A stretch of DNA of 64,000 bases, taken from NCBI GenBank assembly GCA_947179155.2, contig OX359267.1, positions 40,716,292 through 40,780,291 on the forward strand, written 5' to 3'. This DNA comes from Hedera helix. Taxonomy: Eukaryota; Streptophyta; Magnoliopsida; Apiales; Araliaceae. Below, in pieces: positions 33,101 through 44,062 of this stretch (its first letter is position 1; each line of letters opens with the position of its first letter). The translations under genes were made by a program, and so were the position numbers. The notes beneath the pieces were generated by a model. That model saw only the letters and a list, made by a program, of their open reading frames with translations, ran no database searches and had not been told where the DNA came from.

Positions 33101-34984
33101 GCACTCTGATCGTAGAGCTCACTCGTCAGCCAATGAATGACTTAACCAAGTCAGGAGAAAGAATAGTAGGGTGAACCTGCAAATCGTAGAGTGGCTTCGT
33201 CATTGAGATCGTAGAGTAGCCTCAATCGGAAATCGTAGAGTAAGCTCGCATGAAGAATCATCGAGCAGTCTAGACCAGACTTGTGAATCGTAGAGTGGTT
33301 CCCACTCGCAAATCGTAGAGTGACACTAGTCACTGGAGATCGTAAAGTCCACTCGAGATCGTAGAGTGCTTTGTACTCGCCGAGTCGTAGAGCAGTCTGG
33401 GCCAATCTTGGGAAATCGTAGAGTGACCCTCACTAGGCGATCGTAGAGTTGCCAGCCCAGATGGTGCGTTCAGGCTCTGAGCCTCGGCTCAGTTGCCAGT
33501 TTCAGAAAATGTATTATTAATTAAAATATTATTAACAGATTAATAATGTTAGGCAATGAGTAATTAATATCAAATGATTAATAAAATCGATGAAGGTTTT
33601 AAAATGTTATTAAAGAGGTCTAATAATATTGATGTTTAATTAAAGTGTTTTTAATAACACTAGAAGCTAATGGGTGTAATACTAATGGGATTAGTAAGAG
33701 TTTTATGTATTATTTGAGACAGATAGTATTATGTCAAAGTGATTAGGTAATTGTGGAATTTAAATCAAGTAAGGTTTATGAAGTGACTAAGTGGTAGATT
33801 GACCTAAATAATTATGAGGTCCAAATGATAATGTTATGGCATTAAGGAATGTCGGATATACGGAGTTAAGTATAGAAGGTTTACGGTGTTTATGTGAAAC
33901 ATCGTAATGGGTCCACAATGTACTAAACTAATGAATCAACCCTAGTGAATAAATTGGACGATAAAAGGAAGTAGACATCCTAAGAATAGGATTAAATATT
34001 GAGTCAAACTTTGACTAATATAATGCACCGTTGATCTCTCATGTTGTATAGGTGGTCCAAGGAACGCGAAAGGTTAGCGTAAACTGGTGTTGCAATCCAG
34101 GCAAGTTCTTTCAGTGATAATTGTTATCCCTGCAAGTTATTTTCAGTGTTATGTGTTATTTGCATAGAGTATTATGTGTGCACTTGTTATATGATCTAGC
34201 TGATTTCTAAATATGTCTGAGTACAGTCATATGTGGTTAATAGCTAATATATAATTAATGCTATGATTTGACATGTGTTATATGAGTTATATAACCTGGA
34301 TATATTGACATGCATGGTAAGCATGATTTAAATGCAAAGCATGATAAGTATGATGTCTATATAAATGCAAAGCATAGAGCATAAAGCATGAATTAAATGT
34401 AACCTACGTGTTATGTGTTAGCTGTTGGACTTGCTGAGCCGTCGTGCTCATTCTTGCTATTATAAACATTTTCAGCGAAGGGAAAAGAGTTCAAAGATCC
34501 CGGTAATCGCAAAGAAGATGTGCGAAGTTTATTTTATTAATAAAGGTTGTCACAGGAACTGCTTAAAGTTTAAGTTGTATTTGTTGGGGATAATTACCAT
34601 TAGGTATCATTCCAGATTTTAAAGCCATGTTAATAGTGAAAGGCAGTTGTTTAATGATGCGAGTGTTAATGTTTTGTAAAACTTGTATAGTTAATTACAG
34701 TTAGGCCTGAGCACTCCAAGGAGGTCAAAGGCAAGAGTAAGCTTTAAGGACTAGTTTAATATTCTATTTATGTTTAGAAAATCATGGACCTCCGTTGGTA
34801 TTAATAGGTTTGCCATGATAAATTTTAAGGTTGAGACCTTGGGACAGTAGTAAACCTTTTATAATGAACAACGTATGATTATTATTCCGCATTTTAGTGA
34901 AATATGTTGTTTAAGAGGTGATGAATGTATGAATTCGTGATGACTGAATTCGGATAATTAGGACCTGGATTTGGGGGCGTCACA
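30162..34984 (+). repeat. 3' LTR of element 3 (about 4.8 kb)
   Basis: Starts TGTAATATCC after a purine tract and ends TTTGGGGGCGTCACA. The last 130 bp (ATTATTCCGCATTT, TGTTGTTTAAGAGGTG, GATTTGGGGGCGTCACA) are homologous to the end of the element 1 LTR. 32150-33040 is a TTATTATTTAAT mosaic like that in element 1. The GC-richer island at 33060-33490 carries the hairpin array. Confidence 0.85.
33087..33448 (+). repeat. Array of about 12 ATCGTAGAG motifs, most followed by a small hairpin
   Basis: ATCGTAGAG or a one-base variant occurs at 33087, 33109, 33183, 33208, 33232, 33287, 33312, 33339, 33358, 33384, 33415 and 33440, with a weaker copy near 33258. Spacing is irregular (about 19-74 bp). In most copies the GAG starts a short inverted repeat with a different sequence each time: GAGTGG-TTC-CCACTC (33293), AGTGAC-ACTA-GTCACT (33319), AGTGA-CCC-TCACT (33422), GAGT-GCTTTGT-ACTC (33364). 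A larger repeat (GAGCAGTCT...CTTG...ATCGTAGAGTG) recurs about 130 bp apart (33263, 33391). No protein coding is supported. It would be transcribed as part of the LTR RNA if the element was ever expressed. Confidence 0.8.
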
Positions 34985-35334
34985 GTAATTTATACTTTCA
35001 GCATTCTACATAAATTTTCATCTAAGTTCCTTACAGTGGGTTGCAGCGATGCCAATTTTTTATTTTTTTTTCCTAATTCGATGCCAACTTTTCATAGTAG
35101 GCGCATTACAACACTGGGTAATTCTGGTGAATCGATTTTATAGGATACTTCTTCTCCCGTCTCTAATATAGCTCCCTGCATCAAGTTTAAGAGGCTTGAT
35201 AAAACAGCCAAGAATATAATGCAGGCATTGACATTTCAGTTGTACTATGTTTTACTTTAGCTTATGCTTTTATTGGAACAATAGATGTCGATTGTTCCGA
35301 GATTGAAATACAAATTTTTTAATGTACATTGTAG

Positions 35335-35620
35335 ATTCTTGACAAAGAAGCGGTGGAGGAAGTGAGATGATAGAGGGAGATATCTGATATAAAGCCTGGT
35401 TATATAATTCAGCTCAAAGTGGTATAATAACTTATTAGAGATGGAAATTTGTTGTTATTATTACAATAACATCAGCATTCTTATGGATTAGGGACATTGA
35501 TTACTATTTTTTGATATAACTCATCCTATCACAGGAAACACATGAGAACAAGAGACGCGTTTCAACTATAAAAGGCATTGTTATAGCAATGCGCAACAAA
35601 ATCACTCCCTACTATGGAAT
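35335..35620 (+). pseudogene. Fragment of an organellar ribosomal protein bL19 gene
   Basis: Exon-like block 35335-35421, preceded by an AG acceptor and followed by a GT donor, reads ILDKEAVEEVR, a frame break, then SDIKPGYIIQLKV. A second block from 35535 (acceptor ACAG) reads ETHENKRRVSTIKGIVIAMR and then degenerates near 35620. These fit the bL19 core (VPENKRR...KGIVIARRN) in order and spacing for a plant plastid or mitochondrial L19 gene. The N-terminus and the C-terminal half are missing and the first block is frame-broken, so it is a fragment. Confidence 0.68.
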
Positions 35621-36051
35621 ATCTAAAGAACTGAAGTTAAACACTCTCTTTAAAATGTCACAAACACATAATTAAGGTTATATGCTGCATCCATTTCGCC
35701 AAGTTGTCTTTTGTACCTTGTATGCTAGTCTAACCCACATATATTCCATAGAGTAAAAATACATCTGGATTTGCAGAAAGATACAACATACCTTTGAACC
35801 ACTCCACCATTGGATGTTTCTATGTGGTTTGTACCCAGTTTTTCCTTGGGTTTCCCCCCTCCTGCTATTATAGTTCAAGTTCACTCTACATTATTTTTGT
35901 TTATCTGTGTACATTAGTTTTCTCTATGCTGTTATATATAATTTAAAGTTCATTTTTTAGTTTATTTAATAAAATTTCATTCATTTTTGCTCTATTCAGT
36001 ATGTTGTAGTAACTGGAGTATTCTCATTACAATTAAATCCAATTCTTATAG

Positions 36052-36473
36052 AACTTTATTGATGTCTTAGTACCTGCGGATCATGTAAATAGGAGTTATA
36101 ATGATACATACTATGTGGACTCTCAAACTGTCTTAAGGTGCCACACAAGTGCACATCAGTCTGACTTATTGAAGAAGGGTCACACTCATTTTCTTATTAC
36201 TGAAAATGTATACTGCAGCGATTCCATTGATGCAACTCATTACCCTGTATTCCATCAGGTTTTGTATCTTCTATAGGATCTTTATTGATTAGTGATTACC
36301 TTCACAAACTATAGTTTCTATCTAACATCATTTTGAATTTCAACAGTGTAAATATATGGAAGGGGTTAGAGTTTTCAGTCTAGATGATTGCGATGCATCT
36401 AAAATGGATGCCACATTGTATCCTGTTGGGGATCTAAAGACACGTCTCGACGGTTTATCATGTCATTTATTTG
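36052..36473 (+). pseudogene. Two exons of organellar phenylalanyl-tRNA synthetase (fragment)
   Basis: Exon 36052-36258 (207 nt, open, AG before and GT after) translates as NFIDVLVPADHVNRSYNDTYYVDSQTV in two parts, HTSAHQSDLLKKGHTHFL, DSIDATHYPVFHQ. A second exon, about 36356-36473, reads MEGVRVFSLDDCD...LDGLSCHLFG and ends at GTAAGAG. This is the class II catalytic core of the monomeric organellar PheRS, which charges tRNA-Phe in mitochondria and plastids. The usual VYRRDSID motif reads VYCSDSID here, so a conserved Arg pair is lost. The acceptor of exon 2 seems shifted: AG stands nine bases before the expected ATG. Upstream and downstream exons are absent. Confidence 0.8.
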
Positions 36474-37189
36474 GTAAGAGCTTGACTTTAACATTTTGAA
36501 CTATGAAAGTCAAATGGTTCCATAATTGTTTATCATATTGAGTCTTTCATGTTTGCTTTTCCAGCAGTGTTTCTGTCTACTTTAATGCTTCTTTGATGCA
36601 TACTCCTATTCCTTAAATTGATTCTCTTTTTCTATTAATTTTCTGCATTCTAGTGATCGTTCACATCAACACACACATACCTAGTCCATATTCTATTGTC
36701 AGGGGAACTTGGATTCCTTTCTAAAACTGGTAGGTATGGATCAAAGTCACAAATAGGACATGCACGTGTGAGTTTTTTCACTACATGTGATAGTGTTTTT
36801 TAAATACTTGTTGTTTTATTTCTAGTTTTCTATTTTTTTATCTGAATGGCCTATCGAATATAACTTTACTTAAAATGTAATTAAAAGTTATTAGAAGCAG
36901 TGTAATGTTTGATAACCATTAATTAAACCTTTTGCAACCTCAGAAGAAAATGGAGAAGTTAAAACAGGAAGGGAAACCAATGTAAAAGGCCATGTAGATA
37001 CCATAGTAGAGATGCTAAATCCTTTCATGCCTTGCGTGATTGAAGAATCGTGGCATGTGTAGATAGTTGATTGTAAAGATGATCAATTATCATGTATTGG
37101 ATGATTATATTTAATTAATAATATGAGTTTTTTGTATTTTTGCCATAATTTGTTATGGGGTCATTGAGCTACTATTTATTTTATTTGTA
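36474..37189. other. Intron-like and unassigned DNA after the PheRS exons
   Basis: AT/T-rich, intron-like. One exon-like stretch from about 36944 (after CCTCAG) to 37062 keeps a frame open for about 39 codons (EENGEVKTGRETNV..., VEMLNPFMPCVIEESW) before TAG; I do not recognise it. It is followed by AT-rich DNA leading into the CACTA-like subterminal region. Confidence 0.35.
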
Positions 37190-37751
37190 AAATAATATTG
37201 ACATTCGTTGCTAATTGATCATAATTATCCATAACAACGACAACAAATAATCTCGTTGCAAAATAATATATGACTGATATATTTTGCACATTTAGCAACG
37301 AACATCGTTGCTAAAAAATATACAATCAGCAACGAAAACCAGTTTAGGCAATAATTTTTAATCTTTTCAACAACGAAAAACATCATTGGTAAATGTTTAT
37401 CAACCGCAACGAAATTTCATGTTCCTTGACAAAAAAAGATGATCTTTTCGTCGCCAATTAGTAGGCTTTTGCAACGCAAGTTGTTTTCCAGCAACAAATT
37501 TTTAATAAATTTGCAACAAATAAATTTTTCGCTAAATGATCTATACTTTTGCACGAAAACTAACTTTCGTTGTGAAATATGTCATTTTTTGCAACGATAA
37601 AAATATTTCGTTGCAGAACAATTAGCAATGCTTATTGCGCAATGAATGGGCCAACAATCAAAATTTCATTGCAAATGACCTTAGGCAATGAAATTTTGTA
37701 CCTTTAGCAAAGAAAATTATTTGTTGCCGAATCGCCATTTTTTTGTAATGA
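37190..37751. mobile_element. CACTA-like (En/Spm type) right terminal region
   Basis: At least ten subterminal motifs of the type TTCGTTGC / GCAACGAA in both orientations (37203, 37252, 37291-37312, 37328, 37370, 37399, 37561, 37593-37616 and others) lead to a terminal TTTTTTTGTAATG at about 37739-37751, a degenerate form of the CACTA terminus (canonical end TTTTTTGTAGTG). Such motif arrays are where En/Spm-type transposases bind. No matching left end was found; it may have been lost or lie far to the left, beyond element 3. Confidence 0.62.
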
Positions 37752-40690
37752 GTGATATTTGAGATTGAGTACCCGAAATAGTTGACAATTGTGGTTATGG
37801 TCAGAAAGCAAACTGAGAAGTGGAAGGTCTGCATCGATTACACATATTTGAACAAGATATGTCTGAAAGACTTCTACTCACTCTCCCATATAGATCAGCT
37901 TATTGATGCAACGTCGGGGAATGCTCTACTGAGTTTTTTAGATGCCTTTTTGAGATACAACCAGATTTTGATATTTAGGAAGATATCCCAAAGACAGCTT
38001 TTATTACCCACAGAGTGATATATGCATGTAGGAAGATGTCGTTCGGTCTGATCAACACTGGAGCTACGTATCAAAGGATGATGAGTAAGGTGTTCCGAAA
38101 GCAGATCAATAGAAACATAAAGGTGTATGTGAATGATATAATTGTTAAGAGCATAAGGGTTTGTGACCACCTATAGGACTTGGAGGAGTGTTTTTAGACA
38201 ATCAGACATTACAATATGTGCCTTAATCCCATAAAGTACACTTTCGGTCTGGGCTCGAGTAAATTTCTTGGTTATTTGGTCAGCAAGAGGGGAATTAAAT
38301 CAAATTCGGAGAAAATTAAGGCAATTCTAGACATGAAGTCACCTCAATCTTTCAAAAATGTACAGAGCTTGACAGGTTAGGTGACAGCTTTACAGCGCTT
38401 TATGTCTAGGTTTGCAGAACGATGTCTTCCATTATCTGATACATTGAAGGGCCCGAAGAATGAGAAGGCCTTCCAATAGACATCGGAGTAAGAGGATGCA
38501 TTTCAAGGGATAAAAAGATACTTATCTTTGGCTCCGCTGTTGCAAAAAGCATTATTGTCTAAACCCCTATATTTATATTTGGCCGTTAGTTCGTTCACTG
38601 TTAAGGCGATATTTGTTTAGGAGAAAGGAGGTAAGCAGCATCCGGTGTACTATATAAGTCATGATTTGAGGGATGTAGAAACACAGTATCCAATCCTAGA
38701 GAAGTGTGCCTATACATTAGTGCATGATTGCTAGTAGAAAACTTCATCATTACTTTAAAGGTCTGATTATTGTGGTGTATAATGATCAACCATTAAAAAA
38801 ATCTCTTACATAAGCTTGATGCATCAAGTCGAATGGTTGCTTGGGTTGTTGAGCTAAGTCAATTTATCGACCCCTGACAGTAATTAAGGGGCATACACTG
38901 ACATACTTTATGGAGGAGTGTATATTCACTAAAAAGGCTCTGCAGCCCAATTCTGATTCAGGTGTGGAGTTAATAACTGGGGGGCAATGGATTTTATCAT
39001 TTTCTTTTACATTGTATGTGGATGGTTTGTCGATTGTTGATGCTAGCGGTGCTAGGGTTATCTTGGCCAATTTGAAAGGTTTCAAAGTTTAACAAGTGAT
39101 CAAGTTCCAGTTTAGGACCACCAACAATGAAGCTGAGTATGAGGCTATACTAGCAGGATTAAGGTTGGCTCGGAGCTTGGACGTGTGTAACATACTTATC
39201 TTCAGTGACTCATAATTGGTTGTTAAGCATATCCAAGGAAAGTATGAGGCTCGGATGGCAATGAGGACAAAGTATTTGTCCGAAGTTAAGTTGTTGCTTC
39301 AGCGCTTTGACTCATATTCCCTTCAAGGCATAGAGCGAAATGATAATACCATAGTTGATGCACTTTCCAAGTTAGCTGCTACATATGTAGAGTCTTTTAG
39401 TGGATCGATTTATCTTCAGTTCTTGAATAAGCCAAGTATTTTGAAAACGGAGTTAATATTGGTGAAGTGATTGAATTGTTGGCTTATAATTGGAGTATCT
39501 CAGTGAGGAAAGGTTGCCTTCAGCCAAGTTATTAATGAAATAGATAAGGTAGTGAAATGCTTATTTATGCCTAAATAATGGAGACCTATATCGGCGAGCT
39601 TATTCTGACCCATTATTGAAGTGTTTAATTCTATTTAAGGTGTCATATGCACTTCGAGAGGTACATGACGGTGTCTATGGTGATCACATGAGAGTAAAGA
39701 CTAATGCCTACAAGCTGATCAGGCAGTGACATTACTGGCTAACTATGTTTCAATAAGCGAAGGAGTTTGTGCAGAAGTGTCCAAAGTGTCAGTTGAATAG
39801 CCATGTTCCACATCGCCTCCCTAAGGACTTGTCATTGGTGTTGTCCCCGATACCTTTTACTGTATGGGGAATTGGTTTGTTGAGCCCATGCCTAAAGCTA
39901 AGGGGAAGATCGCGTATCTGGTGGTGGCTATCAACTACATGACCAAGTGGGTAAATGCAAAACCACTTCGGCATATAACTGAATAGGATTGCATTCAATT
40001 TCTTAAGGAGTCGGTGGTCTTTCGGCTCGAAATTCCCATGGTACTGATGTCAGATAACAAGTTGCAGTTTGTAGGCACCAAATTTGAGTAATTACTAGCT
40101 GACTAGGGTATTCAACATCGGAAGGTGTCAGTGACACATCCTCAAGCAAAGAATTAGGTGGAGCTTACCAATAGGACTTTGCTTAATAGGATTAAAAGGA
40201 GACGGGATGGAGCTAAAGGCAGATGGCCCGAGGAGTTACACTGTGTACTTTAGGATTATCGGGCTAGTCCTTGGTCTATAATATGATATTCTCATTTTCG
40301 TTTGGTGTATGGTGCAGAGGCTTTGATTCTGGTGGAGATTGGATCCCTTTCGTTTAGGATGGTGAATTTCAAAGAAGCTTATAATGATGAAGGTCTTTGG
40401 ATTAACCTATACCTATTAGATGAAGTTCGGGATGCGACTATTCTTAAGCTAGTTATCTATCAATAGAAAATTGCTTGGCACAATAATAAAAGGATACGAC
40501 AGCGGAGGTTTGAAGTTGGGGATTTGGTACTTCAGGAAGCAGATGTCTCAACTCCTCAAGATACAGGAAAGTTAATGTCAAATTGGGAAAGTCCATATTA
40601 AGTCATTGACGTATTGAAGCCTGGTACTTATCGACTTCAAGATAATGGCAGGTTCAGAGTTAAAGAATTTTTAGCATGCAAGTCGGTTAA
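37752..40690 (+). pseudogene. pol: Tat-type pol remnant: RT, RNase H, second RNase H, integrase
   Basis: RT: VVMVRKQTEKWKVCIDYTYL, IDQLIDATSGNALLSFLDAF; the active site near 38120 reads YVND instead of YVDD, so a catalytic Asp is lost. RT/RNase H connection: FLGYLVSKRGIKSNSEKI (about 38265). The second RNase H (about 38995-39400) shows LYVDGLS, NNEAEYEAILAGLRLA and DALSKLAA, as in Tat elements. Integrase from about 39700 (QKCPKCQLN, YMTKWVNAKP, HPQAKN, NRTLLNRI) to about 40690, where the C-terminal LQDTGKL, LKPGTYRLQD-like text ends. Many stops and frame changes throughout; old and dead. Confidence 0.85.
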
Positions 40691-40881
40691 AAAATTATTA
40701 TTAGTAGTAAGTTATTATTTTTGTACAAATTAGTCATTTATTATAGTTATGGAAGACAGACATTCATTCAGCTGTATAATAAATAAATATTAATAAAAAT
40801 GATTTTTTTTCATTCATTCAGTGAAGTGTTTACATTATTCGGAGTTTATTTATTACAATTTTGTAAATAAAAAAAAAATAC

Positions 40882-43400
40882 AAAGTTCATTCTTCATCGG
40901 ACTCATCGTCATTGGAGAAAGCTATGGTTGTCGGGTTTATACCAGCTTTCTTTATTTTAGACTTTGCTGCCTGGTAGCCTTTACCATATTCGGCTAGGAT
41001 ATTTTCCATTAGCTCGTCGGAAGTTTGGTATTCTGATATGATTTGTTGATGTTGTTCGGGAGTTTTGGTTTTGGCTTGTTTTTAGAGTTGATCATTGGCT
41101 TTTTCGAGATCGTTAACAATGTTGATGGTGGTTCAGTAAGATTCACGTTGTCTTTGGATTTCCTTGGCGAGTTTTCAATGTTGTTTTGTTGTTTCTTGTT
41201 TTCTTCGTTTCGTTGTTGAAGTTGATTTCGAAGTTTGGCATTTTCCTTTTGAAGTTCTTCTTGTTCTTCGATTAACTAGTTTTCTGTTTTAACGGCTTCA
41301 GATAGTTGGGTTTGGAGGGTATTGTTGTAGGCTTTGAAGTCTTTGGTCTGGATGTTGAGGTCGAATTTCTCTTATTCGGCATTGGAAAGTTTATATTTCA
41401 GGTCCTCATTTTCTTGGGCGAGTTGGAGTCGTTCTTCTTTGACAATTTCATATTTGGTTTTCTAGGCATTAATCAACCCATCAGAGCCGACACTTATCAT
41501 CTCTCGTCGCAAAAGTCTGCTGAAAGATGTAATGAACTGCAAGAAGGGAAAAAGGTTAGTAGGTAATAAATTAAATTATAAATTTGAAATTTATTTTTTT
41601 AAAAAGGGTTGGAATTACTTACTCGTCCCTGGTGAATAACTGAGGCGAAGATAATTTCCCGGTTGGTATCACCGTTCAGCATCGTATCGTCACTAGGTAA
41701 GTTGAAATAGTTAAAAAGTTTAAGAGGGATGTTGTCGTTATCGGGGTCTTTGGGTCAGAAGGTGGATGAATGAGATTGTTTTTAGAGTGCTTCAGCTCTG
41801 GGGCCTTATAGAGGGTCTATAGAGGTGGTGGCTTCGGTTGTTGGAACTTGTGCTGAGGGAGGATGGAAAATTGGTTATGCTTCAGATGGCAGTTCAGATG
41901 TTGTTAATGGTGGGATTATTTCGATGTCGAGTTTGATTTGGGTTTTGGATTAAAGTTTGAGTGGTGGTGGAGGTGGTTTAGATTGTACTTCAGAATGGGG
42001 TGTTGAAATAGTTTTGTTTTGGAGTTTGAAAGGGTGTTCAGTGAAGGTCAGTATAGTAATTGGAGAGGGATTAGGTTTGACTTTATCGGAAGCTATGACT
42101 AATTTTTTTGCGCTTATTTTTTAATAGTTTTTTGTTTCTCTTCCTAAAAAAATTTGAAGACGACGGATTTGGTGGTTGGGTTTTCTGATTTTTCATAGGA
42201 GTGGGTGGTTTCGGCAATATCGGAGGTTGGCAGTTCTATGAATGCTACAATTTAGAGGGGTTTAGCTAGAATGGGAGTATAAATGGGAAATGTAGTGAAA
42301 GGTTTGGCAATTGTGTTTTTAAGAAGTTTAGGGAGTAGGGTGTCGGTGGTGATGTCGGCGATAAGGGGCTTTGATGATTGTGGGGGTGCAAAGAGTTTGG
42401 GGGCTTCGGTGATACGTTTGGGAGGCATAGAGGTAGAAAGAATAGATGTTTGGCTAACGATTACTATTGAAAATAAATGGATGAAGCAGAAATTACTTTA
42501 TGTACATAAATAAAGGGATTAAAAGGAGAGGTTGAATACTTACATCCATGGTTAAATAACCATTAGCAGTTGAAAAGGAGGTCCAGGGGCTAAGGCGTGT
42601 TCAACATTTGTGTATAAAAAGTTTTGAACATTTCCTCCTCAGGGTCGGGCATATGGTTGAAATCAAAGGTAGCTGCAGTAGACTCGCCCCTTATTGGAAT
42701 AAGGTGGGTGTCTGGTCCTTAGATAAAAATCCAATATGGATGCCACATTTTGTTACTAATAGGGATGGTCATCCAAACCTTTCGATCAGTAAACTTGGTC
42801 AGCTGGCAGAAGCCAAGTTCTTTTGATTAGCTGAGTTTGAGGAAAGCTAAGAGGAGGTCCATGGAGGGGGTGGTGGTGTTCTATTCTTTGCAAAAGGCGA
42901 TAAAACATACTAGATGGGCACTAGTTGGGTGAACCCGATGCCCATGAAACACAAATAAGAAGAAATAAATTCTAAAAGGGAGAATTTGACGTCGTATTTA
43001 AGAGCGTAGATTGGTACAACAATGTAGCCTCCGTTTAGACACCTATATTTTTCATGGGGTTCGAGGGCTTGCAGAACATATTCACTCGGGATTTGATATT
43101 AGTGTCGGATATCATCAAGTTGCTTGGAGGAAACGTTGGATTTGGTGTTGGCGACGGTATATTCAATCTCAAATTCATATCTTTCTTTGATTTCTTAGAT
43201 GCAGGTTAGAATTTGGAAGAGTTTTTGGCTATGGTGGTTGAGTAAATGAAGGTTTTACAATAGATAGATGATCAGAGAAGAATGGGAGTTATCGGAAAGA
43301 TTTTTGTGGAGATAAAAAATAACGGGGACATCTAAAACGGATTGCAGAATGATTTAAAATGAAGAGATTCCACTTGTTTTAGGATTTGGGGGGGTATAAT
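40882..43400 (-). pseudogene. Antisense accessory gene of the Tat element (transposon-protein domain plus coiled coil), decayed
   Basis: Read on the - strand, about 43340-42880 gives IPSEYVLQALEPHEKYRCL, GGYIVVPIYALKYDVKFSL, SSYLCFMGIGFTQLVPI. This resembles the conserved plant 'putative gypsy-type transposon' protein domain found antisense in Tat elements. About 42820-42560 continues with NKMWHPYWIFI, IPIRGESTAATFDFNHM and MPDPEEEMFKTFYTQML, then a GTAAGT donor (about 42542), so introns are likely. The distal part (about 41740-40882) is rich in E, K, Q and L in coiled-coil style and ends FSNDDESDEE. Several in-frame stops. The product's role is unknown. Confidence 0.6.
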
Positions 43401-43550
43401 GATGGGCGCGAGTTTTTGGGGCGGCTGATTTGAAAGGGAAATAAAAAATTATGAGGTATATGTATTCGGACGGGTTTTTTACCAGTACAATAACGGAGAA
43501 AGAACGGTTATTTTTAGTTACTCTCCTATTATAATTTTTTTATAACAAGA

Positions 43551-43562
43551 GAATGGGGGCAG
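43551..43562 (+). other. Polypurine tract of the Tat element
   Basis: GAATGGGGGCAG directly before the LTR start TGTTGGAAAA. Confidence 0.75.
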
Positions 43563-44062
43563 TGTTGGAAAATAATTATTTTGGTCCGGTCCAAATGCAG
43601 GTCCAGATCATTTTATATTTGGACCCGATTTCGGTGCAAGTCTGTATTTTAATTGTACGTTGGGCCCAATATTAGGATCGACCCACTGCAGTATATTTTT
43701 TGGCGGTTTGCTATTATTAAAATGTTAAAGTCCATGTCTATATATGATTAGATTTCCTGATTAAGGAGGGATAAAGAGATTTAATTTATTAAAGACTCAA
43801 TTAGTTATGAATTACAATTAGAAGGGGATTCTATTTAGGCCTTCCACTTCTAGTGGGTCTTAGGCGTGCATAGCATCTATAAATACAGTTATAAGCAAAA
43901 TTCATGGTACACATACAATTAAATATACATAATTTTACTATTTTTCAGCAATTTACATCCCTCCATTGTTATCGCTTTTTGCCTATATTGATTCTCATAC
44001 CGGAGCTATCCCTCAATGGCTGACTTTTTAATGATTTGGGTTAGTGAACAAAAATAGGTGTT

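Larger units (their letters stand above)
30013..34984 (+). mobile_element. Deletion derivative of a Tekay-like LTR retrotransposon (element 3)
   Basis: Flanked by perfect GTAAT repeats (30008-30012, 34985-34989). It starts with about 115 bp of an LTR (TGTAATACCCC), then about 34 bp that look like the end of a Tekay internal region (AAGGACGAAATTCTTATAA and the purine tract AAAGAGAGGTGAA), then a full LTR TGTAATATCCCG...GGGGGCGTCACA (30162-34984). The intact duplication at the outer edges shows one insertion event; nearly all of the 5' LTR, the primer site and all genes were lost afterwards. The two LTR starts are quite diverged, so the insertion is old or the stub derives from a different family member. 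Confidence 0.85.

Noticed and set aside
33151..33405. 84-codon - strand frame across the hairpin array
   Set aside because: Its repeated peptide words (TLRF, LYD) simply mirror the ATCGTAGAG repeat; no protein support.
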